Positions 39,055 to 49,545 of a DNA stretch of 52,232 bases are shown here, one piece after another (the first letter of the stretch is position 1; each line of letters opens with the position of its first letter). The position numbers and the translations under genes are program-made. The stretch is taken from NCBI GenBank assembly GCA_003615045.1, contig ML014242.1, positions 1 to 52,232 of the forward strand, written 5' to 3'. The notes beneath the pieces are model-generated. The model made no database searches. It saw only the letters and a program-made list of their open reading frames with translations, and was not told where the DNA came from. The stretch is from Caulochytrium protostelioides. Its lineage: Eukaryota; Chytridiomycota; Caulochytriomycetes; Caulochytriales; Caulochytriaceae.

Positions 39055-41631
39055 ATGAGTTTCAACAACAACAATAGCAACAACAACCGCAATGCGAATG
39101 GGTTCGGTTCGAACCAATTCAATGCGAACAATGGACTCAACAACCGCCAGCTCTCGGGCACCACCTTCGCCGGGACGAGCAATGGGTTCTCGACTATTTC
39201 GGCGACATCGCGCAACCAGCTCGAAAGCGATGATGCCCACGGCGCGCATGAGAAGGGGCTGATCGCGGGGATGGTGGTGCTGGGCATCGCTGTCCTGCTG
39301 CTCATCGTCATTGCCATCTTCTGGCTTCTGCGCTGCCAACGCCGCCGGCGACGACTCGCCGCTCCCGCTCGCAAGTCGCCACCCCTTGACCGCGGCGTGT
39401 CGGCCCCCTCGGCGGGCGACGAGGAGAATCCTGTCGAGCGCCCGGCAGCTGACGCCAGCGCGGCAGGCGTCGCAGGCGCCGCCTCCCGCGCCTCAGTGGA
39501 CGACGCCCTGTATGACGAACCCAAGCCGTCCCGGCAGTTCCGAGAAGGCGGACTCCTCAAGCGCCTGAGCACGATCATTGAGTCCGTCATAGCGTCGCCG
39601 TCGCCGATCCCCTTTAAGCCAGCCGGCACGGCCGCTGTCGGGGTGCCGCGGCCGCCCCATGGCTCGGCGGGTTCGGCCGGGCCGTCGGTAGCGGCGCCCG
39701 CACCCGCAGCCCGACCCGCGTCGTTATCCGGGACCTCCCGCGGATCGGCGCGAAAGTCCGCCATGACGCGGTCGTTGTCTCCGCAGTCGCGCGGCCCTAG
39801 TTCATCCCTGCCGCGGCCCGCGCCGCAGCCCCGGTCACTGTGGCAGCGCTTCAACCACTGGCGCCGCGGAAGCCCCGAGACCGACGTCGAAGCGGATGGC
39901 GCGTGGTCGGCGGCCTGGTGGCCCGGCGGCGGTGCGAAATCATCGCCGGCCGGCTTGGGTTCACGATCGTCTACCATCGATCTGGATGACGGCGACCTGC
40001 CAATGGTCGAGCCGCGACCCTCGCCGCCGCGTAGCCAGAGCCCGCCCTCGCCGCCGCCGCCACACGTGCGTCGTGAGCGGACGCCGAGTCCGACGCGAGC
40101 CCGGATGACCCGTTTCATGAGGGCAGCGAATCTCATGCGCGGCCGCACCAACTCTGACTCGGAGCCGCCATCAGTGCACCACGCCATGAGCAGCGCGTCG
40201 GAGGACTGCAGCTGCAGGACTGTTTCCCAGCATCGGCCCTCCGTGTCATCCGGTGCGACACCCCGTTCCTCGTCCCCGGGCTCGTCCTCGTCCTCGTCCG
40301 CGGGGCCAAGCTCCTCCTCCTCGTCTTCGGCTCGTGCATCGCACAGTCAGCATACGCCGCATCGTCTCCGTGGCGGCCGTGCTGTGGTGACGGCGGCGTC
40401 CTCGTCTACGGCATCAGTATCAGCGTCGGCTTCCGCTGCCCACCGGCACCACCGGCCGACGAAGCCGCCTCAAATCACGATCACGTCCGCCTCCACCTCC
40501 TCCCAGACATCGGGCTCGCGTTATGGCGCGTCCCCCGTTCCTGACGTGGCCTCCGCCGTGGTCTCGCTTCCGTCGCCCACGGCCTCCACGACCGTCATCA
40601 CGACCAAAACTGTGACCATGAGGACCGCTACGACGCAGACTTTGCGGGCGGCATCGAGCACCCAGACCACGGCGAAGGCTGCGGCGGCGGCAACGCCGAC
40701 CACGCCGACCGCCATCGCGCCACCGAAATCACTCGAAACCGTGACTGCCATCGCCGCCGAGGACGGCAGCACGACGCCGCAGGGCGCATGGATGGCCATC
40801 CGCTCCTTCAGCTCATCCTCATCGCTCGAGCTGGACTTCTCGGCCGGCGACCGCATCGAGGTCCTAGAGCAGTATGCCGACGGCTGGGGCTACGGCCGCC
40901 GGCTACTGAGCCCGCCGACTTCGTTGACGGTGAGCGGCGTCTCTCGCGAGGACAAAAGCACACACGCATCGCCGCCGGCCAGGCCGAAGCGCGCGGACGC
41001 GCGGCCGCCGAGTGGCCGTTTGTCGCCCATCGATGCGGACGGCGAGTCGGACGGCGAGGGCCATGCCATCAAGCCGATTCGGCCCTTAGCGCCTGAAAGT
41101 CGCCGCCGCAGCACGAAGCGGCCGCGTGGCCGTGCGACGCCCACGACATCGCCGTGTGGCTGCTTCCCGCTGCGCTATGTCCACTGGTCGATTCCGTATG
41201 AGACGCCGCCCGCCTTGCCGCCCGCCTTGCCCGCGGGCACAGGCCACCGAGCTTACGCAGTGGCAAGGGTCGCGGACGCCGCGACCGCACCTAGCACACC
41301 CATGACAGAACCGGGGACGCCGATGAACACGACGTCGGAGGCAGTGATGATGACCGCCGTGCCCGTGCCTGCCTCCGGACCATCGCCCTCCAAGCTGCCC
41401 CGTATGAATCAATCGCGTTCGAATCCCCAAACAGCGGAACCGCCATCGTCGTCGTCGTCGGGTTCAACATCAAGCGAGTCGGGTCTTCCCACGCCAAACT
41501 CTCCATCCTCCTCCTCCTCAGCATCGCAAACCCGGCCTTACTCGCCCGAGGTCGTGGACCCTGCGCCGCCCCGGTCAGCGACTCCGACAGCCCCCGTGGA
41601 CGACGTGGCGGCACCCGATGAAGAAGTGTGA
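39055..41631 (+). CDS. Single-pass membrane protein with interrupted SH3 domain
   Basis: This 858-residue protein starts at ATG 39055. The first 65 residues are Asn/Gly/Ser-rich with no clear signal peptide, then a transmembrane helix lies at about 68-92 (GLIAGMVVLGIAVLLLIVIA) followed by CQRRRRR, a cytosolic anchor. A long Ser/Pro/Ala-rich cytosolic region follows. An SH3 domain begins at about 579 (WMAIRSF, ELDFSAGDRIEVLEQYADGW) and reaches GYGRRL at 617. The closing GCFPLRYV strand comes only at about 702-709. So about 84 residues are inserted where 6-8 are usual. GT-AG pairs inside the insertion do not keep frame. The build (short ectodomain, TM, SH3) resembles fungal surface adaptors in a general way; partners are unknown. 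Confidence 0.75.
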   Translation: MSFNNNNSNNNRNANGFGSNQFNANNGLNNRQLSGTTFAGTSNGFSTISATSRNQLESDDAHGAHEKGLIAGMVVLGIAVLLLIVIAIFWLLRCQRRRRRLAAPARKSPPLDRGVSAPSAGDEENPVERPAADASAAGVAGAASRASVDDALYDEPKPSRQFREGGLLKRLSTIIESVIASPSPIPFKPAGTAAVGVPRPPHGSAGSAGPSVAAPAPAARPASLSGTSRGSARKSAMTRSLSPQSRGPSSSLPRPAPQPRSLWQRFNHWRRGSPETDVEADGAWSAAWWPGGGAKSSPAGLGSRSSTIDLDDGDLPMVEPRPSPPRSQSPPSPPPPHVRRERTPSPTRARMTRFMRAANLMRGRTNSDSEPPSVHHAMSSASEDCSCRTVSQHRPSVSSGATPRSSSPGSSSSSSAGPSSSSSSSARASHSQHTPHRLRGGRAVVTAASSSTASVSASASAAHRHHRPTKPPQITITSASTSSQTSGSRYGASPVPDVASAVVSLPSPTASTTVITTKTVTMRTATTQTLRAASSTQTTAKAAAAATPTTPTAIAPPKSLETVTAIAAEDGSTTPQGAWMAIRSFSSSSSLELDFSAGDRIEVLEQYADGWGYGRRLLSPPTSLTVSGVSREDKSTHASPPARPKRADARPPSGRLSPIDADGESDGEGHAIKPIRPLAPESRRRSTKRPRGRATPTTSPCGCFPLRYVHWSIPYETPPALPPALPAGTGHRAYAVARVADAATAPSTPMTEPGTPMNTTSEAVMMTAVPVPASGPSPSKLPRMNQSRSNPQTAEPPSSSSSGSTSSESGLPTPNSPSSSSSASQTRPYSPEVVDPAPPRSATPTAPVDDVAAPDEEV

Positions 41632-42363
41632 TGCCCGTGACGCATTCATGTGTTCAGAACGGGTCGTCTTTGCAGATACATATGCATATACTTTCCTCTC
41701 CTAATCGATATGCTGATTCTCCTACTGCCTGCTTACCCGGTTGATGCGTGCTTAGCGGCTGATGAGCGCCCACGGGCTCTTGGCGCTGTTGTTCTTGTGC
41801 GAGTTGCCGATCGCGGTGGCGCTGGCCGCTGCTGGCAGGTCGCCGCTGGGTCGAGTGGATGCCGCCTGGGGCAGGGGGAACGCCACGCGGCGCACCCGCC
41901 CGCCATGGCCGCCCTCACCGGCCTAAACGCCTTGCCGCAGCAGGCAGGACGTGCCGCGGTCGGTATTGGGGGCGACGGGGCCGGAGGAAACAAGGCGGCG
42001 CTCGGACACCCACGGCGGGATCATCGTGGCAGAGTAAACGGATAAAGCCAGCCGTAGCAACCGAACCAAGCGGTCTCGGAGATGAGTCAAGCAATCGGCC
42101 ACCATCAAGGCGACCGTCTCCTCCTTGACACTTCATCCATCATCGTTGAGAATCCCTCGCGGAACCTGACCTGCCGATCCCCTCGTGGCCCCTTTTCCCC
42201 GCCGTTTCTCATCGCCTGCCGGGGTCCGCGGCATCTTTTCATCGATGAAGAGCAACGATGCGGCGCTGAGCCCTGTTGGCATTCCCCGGTTGAGGCCCGC
42301 CGTCTTTTGAGAGGCTGTCTTTTACCCTGTCTACGCCACAAGGTGCCGCAGGTCGGCGGCACC
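41632..42363. other. Spacer upstream of the GT17 gene
   Basis: About 0.7 kb. The GT17 frame stays open back to an in-frame ATG at 42082, but residues encoded there look unlike protein. I treat 42082-42363 as leader. Nothing else is seen. Confidence 0.45.
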
Positions 42364-43683
42364 ATGGTTCGATGCTACTCTGTGCGGTCGAGCCGCGTGG
42401 CCATGGTCCTCGTGGTCGCTGTCTTTCTGACCGGACTGCTGCTTATGCGCCGCGGCTACGAAATCAAAAATACGATTGCGTATATGACTCGGCCGCTGTG
42501 GGATAAACCCGACGGCCCGATCACGATTCTTCCGCACTACTATGCGGAAGGCATGGACCTCGCGCGGGCGCCTGCCGACGCGTGCCGCCTCCACGGCTGG
42601 GAGCCTAATCCCCCGTCGGCTACGTCGCCCCGGTCGTCCTCGACGTCCCCGCCGCTGCCGTCCAATGCAAGCGTCGTCGCCCCGAGCCGCGTCTTTGATG
42701 CGACCCTCATCTCGGTCGAGCTCGATCTGCTCGAGATCCGACTGCACGAACTGTGGGATGTGGTGGATCGCTTCTTTCTCATCGAGACGGACCATACGTT
42801 TACGGGCGAGCCAAAGCCTCTGACGTTCGCCGACCACCGCGGCCGGTTCGCGTGGGCCGAGACAAAGCTGGTGTACCAGAGGTTCCGCGGCCGCGCGTTG
42901 CGCCCCGGCGAGGACCCGTTTGTGCAGGAGGGCGAAGTGCGCCAGGCCATGACGGCGCTGCTGAAGGCCAACGGCGTCCAGAACGGTGACCTCGTCCTGA
43001 TGAGCGACGTTGACGAGATCCCGAGCCGGCATACCATCGATTTGCTGCGCCACTGCCGCTTCCCGTCGCCGCTTCACTTGCAGCTCCGCAACTATCTCTA
43101 CTCGTACGAGTTTTTGTATGATCTCGAGAGCTGGCGCGCCCAGGTCCATCGCTATGATGCCACGTCGACTTACTACCGCCACTCCATGGCGTCCCACCAG
43201 ATGCTCGCCGACTCGGGGTGGCACTGCAGCTACTGCTTCCGCCAGCTGGACGACTTTATCTTCAAGATGAAGGCCTTCTCGCATGCTGATCGCATCGGCA
43301 ACCGCCCGAATGATCTGCTCAACCCCGCAGCTATCCAAGACAAAATCTGCCGCGGGCTCGATATCTTTGACCTGCTGCCCGAAGCATACGACTACAAGAC
43401 GCTATTTCAAAAGATGGGCGATCTGCCAAAACAGCAGACTGCCGTTCACCTCCCATTATACTTGGTCCAGAACAAGGAGCGCTTTCGGTTTTTGCTGCCA
43501 GGTGGCTGTCTCAGGGACAACAGCACGTTGTCGTTCATCCCAGGTCAAAAGGAGCCGCTCCTCTCGTCACCGGACACGATCGCGGCCTCCGGCGACCTGG
43601 TCTCCAGCGGCGGTGCCATCGTCATTCCTCAACCCAAGCAGGCCGCTACCGATGCCACATCAGGTACTCCGCTTCATCTCTAA
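42364..43683 (+). CDS. GT17 family beta-1,4-N-acetylglucosaminyltransferase-like enzyme
   Basis: From the ATG at 42364 (context caccATGg) the protein is 439 residues with a type II signal anchor at about 11-29 (VAMVLVVAVFLTGLLLM). The GT17 domain covers most of the rest: FDATLISVELDLLEIRLHEL, then VVDRFFLIETDHTFTGEPKP, and the nucleotide-sugar/metal motif DVDEIP at 215-220. The later HCSYCFRQLDDFIFKMKAFSH block is also typical. Animal GT17 (MGAT3) adds the bisecting GlcNAc to N-glycans in the Golgi. Fungal members are common but their acceptor is little known. An upstream in-frame ATG at 42082 would add 94 unlikely residues ahead of the anchor. No catalytic residue is missing. Confidence 0.87.
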   Translation: MVRCYSVRSSRVAMVLVVAVFLTGLLLMRRGYEIKNTIAYMTRPLWDKPDGPITILPHYYAEGMDLARAPADACRLHGWEPNPPSATSPRSSSTSPPLPSNASVVAPSRVFDATLISVELDLLEIRLHELWDVVDRFFLIETDHTFTGEPKPLTFADHRGRFAWAETKLVYQRFRGRALRPGEDPFVQEGEVRQAMTALLKANGVQNGDLVLMSDVDEIPSRHTIDLLRHCRFPSPLHLQLRNYLYSYEFLYDLESWRAQVHRYDATSTYYRHSMASHQMLADSGWHCSYCFRQLDDFIFKMKAFSHADRIGNRPNDLLNPAAIQDKICRGLDIFDLLPEAYDYKTLFQKMGDLPKQQTAVHLPLYLVQNKERFRFLLPGGCLRDNSTLSFIPGQKEPLLSSPDTIAASGDLVSSGGAIVIPQPKQAATDATSGTPLHL

Positions 43684-43895
43684 ACCCCCCTTCGGCCTCT
43701 TGGAACAGTTTGCTGCGCATCGTGAGCTTACTGGTCGTGAAGCTGTGGCAGTAATCAAAGAGAAACAACTTAGAGAAATATCATATGAATCTTGAAAAAT
43801 ATGAGGCACGATGTGGCATGTGACATATCGAGAAAGGTTTGAGGGGCCGCTTCAGGGGCATCGAAAAACGACAGGAATTCGTGATGAGGTGGCGT

Positions 43896-45695
43896 TTAAG
43901 TAGGTGAAGGGGTCGTGCTAGGAGAAGCACCGCTCCCCATGGTCGACTTCGCATCCACGGGGGCTGTATCCGTATCTGACGAGAGCTCATCGGTCGGCAC
44001 GATGCACGGCGCCGGGAAGGTCCCGCCACACTGTGTCGTCCAATTCCAGCCGCGGACCCATCCATCCTCAAAAACCTCCGCGACAAGGACGCGATCTCCG
44101 ACCTTTAGCGTCACCTCGTCTGACAGCGCCGCCGTGTACGGATGCACCGCGATATGCTGGGGCGATGGCGCTGCCATCGCTGCATATCCGACCCGCGAAG
44201 ACGATGGGGGGTCGGCCATGGCGGCACCGCGCCCTCGAGCGGCTGTCCCCGAGCAGCCCTGAGACCAGGCCATCTCGACGGGCGTGGCCGTCATTATCGC
44301 GGATGCCGCGGCAGCCGATGCCGCTGATGGAGGCGCGGACGTGGGAGGCGTTTCGGGAAACGAAGGGGGTTCGAATTCAGAGCCAGAGCCGACGCATGCG
44401 CCTAAGCCCGAGCCTGGTGTGGAAGCCAAGGCTGGCGTCGTCATGATCCGCAGCGAGGCGGAGGCAGGGTGGCCGGGTCGGACAGCGTGGCCCGTGTCGG
44501 TCGCGGCGTCAAGAGAATCAAAGGACTCGGCGGTCGCCGCGGCCGCACGCGCGATCGGCGACGGGACCCGTCGCGGTTCCGCCCCGGGGCAGAATAAGGG
44601 GGTGAGCGGCACCGCGTCGCCGGCGAAAGGCATCAGCGGTTTGCCTGATGCGTCCATGATGGCGCTCGGGTACAGGGTCGGGTGCAGACTGTATCGCGCC
44701 GGATCGTGGCGGGCCACCATCTCGCACGCGCCGTCGTTCACCGCGGGATGGCGGCGGCGCATGGCGTGGTCGGTGGAATGGAGGGCCACGTCGCCGCAGC
44801 GCAGGCAGCGGGTTGATGTGATTCCCTCGCATCGCGATGAGTGTGACTGTCGCTCCCCCGAAGCGCGGCGAGCCGCGGCGGCCTGCCGCTGGCGGCGCCG
44901 CAGCTGCATGCGTTGATACCACGCGGCCGCAACAAAAGGCGTGATCGTCGCGCCGAGAAGCATGAGTGACACAATGCCAGTGACGACGAGAACCGTCTTC
45001 CGCTTGTTCGCCTGCACGGCTTCTTCATAGGTGGGCAGCGTGGCCAGCCCTATGCAGCAGGGGTCATAATCGATCACCTTGGCGCAGTAGTCGACAATGC
45101 CCTTGACAGTCGCATTGGCCCATCCGCAGCGGTTGTGCTCAGACGGCAGCGTGGAGCAATTATAGCTCCGCGAGAAATTGGCACAAAAACTCGCGATGTA
45201 GTCCAGCGTGGCGCTGCGGGCATCAGACTGGGCGGCGGTGGGCTCAGCCGCACAGATGGTAGGGTCATTGAGGATCCGGCCCATAGAAGCCTGATAGTAC
45301 TGACACGAGCTCGTGCACAGCGGCCGGAACGTGGCGTCGTCCTGGGCCATCAAATCGCTGTTGCAAGCGTAATCGTTCATCCATAGTCGCTCGGCGCAGC
45401 CATAGCTATGCGCATACCGGATTCCGACGCCATCCCACGTACAGCCGTAGGCCGCGTTGAAGCCAGCGATGTGCTCGTTCGACTCCGCCCACGCATTCAG
45501 CGCCATATCAAAGTCACGGATCGACATCGAGCTCGAGACATTGACAGCGCCCTGCTGCCACGGCGTGCAGACCGACGTGTTGGCCAGGGGCAGGCACATG
45601 GACACGACGTGGAGGCCATGGCGTCCGCCCGTTAGGATCCCGGTCACGTGTAGCAGGACCGCCACGACCGGCGTGCGCAGCCCGAAGGGCATCAT
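43896..45695 (-). CDS. Cys-rich ectodomain, one TM helix and C-terminal SH3
   Basis: This 599-residue protein starts at the ATG at 45695. A signal peptide (about 1-25) precedes an ectodomain to residue 230 with 14 cysteines and five N-glycosylation sequons (NTS, NVS, NFS, NCS, NAT). Conserved-looking strings include GCTWDG, SYGCAERLW and DYDPCCIGLATLPTYEEA. A TM helix lies at about 234-258, followed by a basic QLRRRQRQ stop. The cytosolic part is disordered until a compact SH3 domain at about 514-567 (AVHPYTAALSDEVTL, VGDRVLVAEVFEDGWVRGWN, GGTFPAPCIVP). The architecture is that of a surface receptor or cell-wall sensor with an SH3 output, loosely like Sho1. Ligand and partners are unknown. 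It converges with the GT17 gene. Confidence 0.8.
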   Translation of the reverse strand: MMPFGLRTPVVAVLLHVTGILTGGRHGLHVVSMCLPLANTSVCTPWQQGAVNVSSSMSIRDFDMALNAWAESNEHIAGFNAAYGCTWDGVGIRYAHSYGCAERLWMNDYACNSDLMAQDDATFRPLCTSSCQYYQASMGRILNDPTICAAEPTAAQSDARSATLDYIASFCANFSRSYNCSTLPSEHNRCGWANATVKGIVDYCAKVIDYDPCCIGLATLPTYEEAVQANKRKTVLVVTGIVSLMLLGATITPFVAAAWYQRMQLRRRQRQAAAARRASGERQSHSSRCEGITSTRCLRCGDVALHSTDHAMRRRHPAVNDGACEMVARHDPARYSLHPTLYPSAIMDASGKPLMPFAGDAVPLTPLFCPGAEPRRVPSPIARAAAATAESFDSLDAATDTGHAVRPGHPASASLRIMTTPALASTPGSGLGACVGSGSEFEPPSFPETPPTSAPPSAASAAAASAIMTATPVEMAWSQGCSGTAARGRGAAMADPPSSSRVGYAAMAAPSPQHIAVHPYTAALSDEVTLKVGDRVLVAEVFEDGWVRGWNWTTQCGGTFPAPCIVPTDELSSDTDTAPVDAKSTMGSGASPSTTPSPT

Positions 45696-47415
45696 CCTGG
45701 CTGCCCGTAACGGCTGGTCGGCCAGCCGTCGGCGTTCTTCACGGATATGAAACGAACTGCAAGCGACGGCGACAGCGGCACACGTGGCCGGGCCCGAATC
45801 GACACGCCACCGTCTGCGACACGGACAACGCTAAGCCACGGCCGCCGTTATCGTCGCAGACGCCCTTCAGAATGAGGCGCTGTGACGGAGGGGATGCTCC
45901 AGCGAGTATTACGCGGTCGTATGACGGGATCGCCAAGGCGGGAGGCGGGAGGCGGAGCCGTCGCGACAATTTCGACGCCGCCGCATGCGTCACTGGAAAG
46001 GGTGGAAACGGAGGATGGCGATCCGACGTCATCGCGTGATGTCTGTTTGTTGACAGCTGGCTGGAACAGGTTCTGAACTAACTTTGGACCAACGTTGAAC
46101 CAACGTGGGACAGGCTTTCGGAAAGGCGTTGGACAAATCTTGGCCCGCCGCGATGGAGCGCGTGGATTCTGCTGCCGCTCGTATTGTCCGATTGCGGCGA
46201 TCGTGCCGACGGGACGAGAGCTCAGCTGGAGTCATCCTGAGCATGCCGTGGCGCTTGGTTGATGGCGCAGGCTTCGTACGACGTACGGACACAGAGGCCC
46301 GACAGGTCGCGCCGGCAGCGTCGCAAGCGGGCCATCAGCATCGGCGGCGCGGTGGCGCCCTCAGTGTGCGACGCCAGCACAAGCCAGCGGCAGTCGAGGC
46401 GGCAGGGCGGCGGCCTCGGCGGACCGATCGCTCCCGCCATAGGGGCCGTCCGGGACGCTCCCTAAGGTGCGACATACGAAGGACAAGCCACGGCCGATCA
46501 TAGAAAGGGAAGCATTGGCATCAGAGATGTCGAACGACAGCGATGATTGAAAAAGGATGCGAGAGCTGTCGATGCGAACGCCACGACGATGTGGTACAGA
46601 AACGTTGACCAAGCGGTGGCGAGCAATGACAAGAAGCCGGCTGGCATCTTTGTGACGATGACAAACCGTGATACCGTCGACAAAATGCCAAGCATCATCT
46701 TCGCGACCAGTTTCAAATCAAGCGGCCATATGATGGCCAAACCACAAATAACGCCAACAGTTCTATAGGCCCCAGCTGCGAGTACATACGTGTACGATAC
46801 GGCTGAGCGGAGATCGCTTGGAGATCATTACTCTGGACTGGCGGATGCGAATCGATGCTTCATACCACCAAGCTCAAAAGCAACTTCTATTTCCATAAGC
46901 GATTCATTGTAAGCGTGTGCTTTTCGCTCCCCCAGTGAATGTAGATCGATCACTCCTAAAACATATAGACAGTACGCTTCTTGGTTTCTAGATTTTCTGG
47001 GCAATCAATAACGACCATGGTCGCTGTAGGGTCTCAGTTCAAGCAGACGATGATCGCCTGGATAGGTCGTCAGGCAGAAGAAATCGCCGTCGGTTCTAAC
47101 ATCACCTACGTGGACGCCGGACTGGGACCCCATAAGTATGACACGCTCACCGCATCGCCGCAAGACTTTCTAAGCCAGCCCTCAACCTTGCCGGCAGAGC
47201 GGTCGGGCCAATGTCTTGTATCGAGCGCCAGGTGACCCCCACCATACCAATCCGCCCTACGAGCCGGTCTTTCTGAATACACCTTGTATGTGTCACGCGT
47301 CAGTGCAACCACATCATACATTTTCATCCTGGACGAGCTCTAGATAACCCGCCACATAATATCTAATAATCTGTCAGTGCTGCAACCCTAGTTCTTTATG
47401 TCAAGCGAGCCAAGC
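45696..47415. other. Spacer with weak candidate exons
   Basis: This 1.7 kb stretch lies between two minus-strand genes. A plus-strand reading to 46768 (PAGIFVTMTNRDTVDKMPSI) and a minus-strand reading 47327 to 47106 from an ATG (MKMYDVVALTRDTYKVY) have mixed, protein-like composition but no recognised family. The second overlaps an equally plausible plus-strand frame. From 46.77 to 47.0 kb the DNA is AT-rich. I do not call a gene here. Confidence 0.35.
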
Positions 47416-49545
47416 CTAATCATCAGCCTTGAGCCGCTTGCATTCCGAAGCCATAGGTTTCAAGGAGCCTGAGGGGATCGGCGTGTCTTCGGCTGCTGAC
47501 GGCGCGCTGGCATTAGTGGTGACGGCCAGAGTCTTCACGAAGTCAGCAACAGGAGTGGCCGCACCAGCTGCTGCCGCAGCCGCCACTACCGTTAGGGCCT
47601 CCTCCTTTGCAAGTCGCGCGGCCTTGTCGGCGGCCACTTTAGCGGCGCGCTCCTCCTTGGTCGGAATGTATAAATCGTTCTCGGGACACGGCAACGCTTC
47701 AGGCAGATCCTTATTGAGACTCACGGGCCAGTCGAGATGAACCGCGAGCACGTCCAGACTGACGACCTCGACGGCGTCGCGCGAGAGGAGGGACTTGATC
47801 GAGGGTTCGGTGCGGCCCGAGTCCGAGTGCATGAACTCCTTGACGTAGGTGCCCGCCGACGTCGTCAGATCCACGACGAGTATGTCGATCTCGTTGGCGG
47901 CTGTCGGTGTGTACTTGATAAGGATGGATTCGATCATCTTGTGGCGCACCAGGTCCGCGCGACGCGGCGTTCGGGTAGGGTTGCCCTGCGCCACCGCGAG
48001 TGGCATCATGCCGGCGATAGAAGCAATCAGATTCTTCTTTTCCGTGGTCGCCGGCAGCGCCGGTACCAGGCGGATGGTGCAGCGGTAGCTCTTGGATTTG
48101 GTCGAGGCCGAGTCTTTTAGGACACGCGTCGCCTGCTGCGTGACGGGCTGCAGATCGCGCACCTGTACTTTGCCCCTTGCCGCGGCGTTGATGGTCGCTT
48201 GCAGCGTTTGCAGCTCTTCGACCGTCACCACGGCTTTCTTGGGGTTGAGGAACTCAATGTAGAAGGGTCGGCCCTGGCCCAGGCAAAGGACGTCGGCGTC
48301 CTCGCGGCCGGCCGAGCAGAAGCGGCGTTCGGCGCTGCCGAGGTAAGCGCTGATGGGGTCACCGGCCCATTCCTCAACCGACTCTGGGGAGAGACGGTGC
48401 TTGCCAAGCAGCCACGGCGAGTTGCTAATTCCGCGCGCGATTTTGCAGTAACGGCCCGCGACAAAGAGAGATTCCTGCTTCATCAGCACATTCGCCAAGA
48501 CAGCCGGCTCGTCCGGGATAGGGGGCGGGCAGTAGGCATGCGTGACAAAATCGGCATAGGTGGAGGCCTCACACGCTTCACCGAGCTGATGCAGCGCCGG
48601 AACGAAGACGCCCTAAACGGCGGATGCAGATCGTCGAAGAGATATCACCATCACCATCAGACAGGACAATGAACACCACAAACAACAAAGGGTGAGATAT
48701 AGGCAATGATAGAGCGAATAAGACTTCCAGCTTAGTTCTCCAACCAAGATGCATCTCATAGTCCTTACCCCACGTCGAGCTTTCGGCTTAGGCGTCCGCA
48801 GGATAACCTGCGGAATTTTGGTGAGAAAGCGCCATCCCTCGGCAGTCGGCGCGTGCGTCCAGACCCATTCCATACTGAAGGGCGACGCCTTGTCATAGCG
48901 ATAGCCCGAGACGCGCTCAATAAAGGGTGTCGCGATCACACGGACATATTCCTTCGGATCAATAATAGGTGGAAAAGGTCCCTCAGGCTGCGGGAACGCA
49001 TGCTGGAGCGCGAGTTCGACACTGCGCTGTCGCACCGTGAGCTCGACAGGCAGCCGCTGTCGCATAGTAAATGAGGTCTGGCCGACGTACCCGCCCGCCT
49101 GGATCGCGGACCACACCTGCGTCGCATACGTGTTGTAGTCCTGGTGCAGCATGCCCAGGCATGCAGGGCAGACGGCTTTTGGGGGCTTGGTCGTATGTGT
49201 CACAGAATCCAGCTGGGCAGACGACGCATCGGTCGTCAATGCTTGAGTCACCGGCGTCGTTTCATCCGGCGCCGCCGACACTGAGGTCGCGGCTATTTCG
49301 GGTCTCGGCGACGACGAAGATGACAATTCAAGGTGCGGCTGCGGTTTCTGCTCCACCCATCTCGGGTGGGCCGGAACCGTGGGCGAATAGCCGAGCGTGT
49401 TGTAGAGCGTCCGGATCTCGGCGGCGCGGTAGATCCCGAGGTGACGGCCGACGCAGGGAATGCAGAGGCCGATGGACTCCAGGGTGACCACCAGGGAATG
49501 GTGCCACGCCGAAAGGGTTAGTTCCTGGGACCAGCGGGAAATCAT
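47416..49545 (-). CDS. PUS10: tRNA pseudouridine synthase Pus10, two exons
   Basis: Exons are 49545-48769 and 48612-47416, giving 657 residues. The intron (48768-48613, 156 bp, GTAAGG...TTTAG, phase 0) splits the linker between the two halves. The N-terminal accessory half has two CxxC pairs, CIPC at 28-31 and CPAC at 126-129, expected to hold zinc. The catalytic half has RFCSAGREDADV (the Pus10 active-site block, GREDADV at 361-367), GQGRPFYIEF, and the late SAGTYVKEFMHSDSGRTEPS. Pus10 makes pseudouridine 54/55 in tRNAs in archaea and animals; most well-known fungi lack it. The C-terminal 90 residues are a Lys/Ala-rich extension. Start is the ATG at 49545; the frame upstream has only a TTG. 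Confidence 0.88.

Noticed and set aside
38766-40187. 473-residue minus-strand frame
   Set aside because: It is antisense to the leader and first half of the TM-SH3 gene, has Arg/Gly-heavy composition and no domain; high GC keeps antisense frames open.
40930-41111. Intron removing the SH3 insertion (GTGAGC...GCAG)
   Set aside because: Its removal changes the reading frame and would not restore the GCFPLRYV strand.
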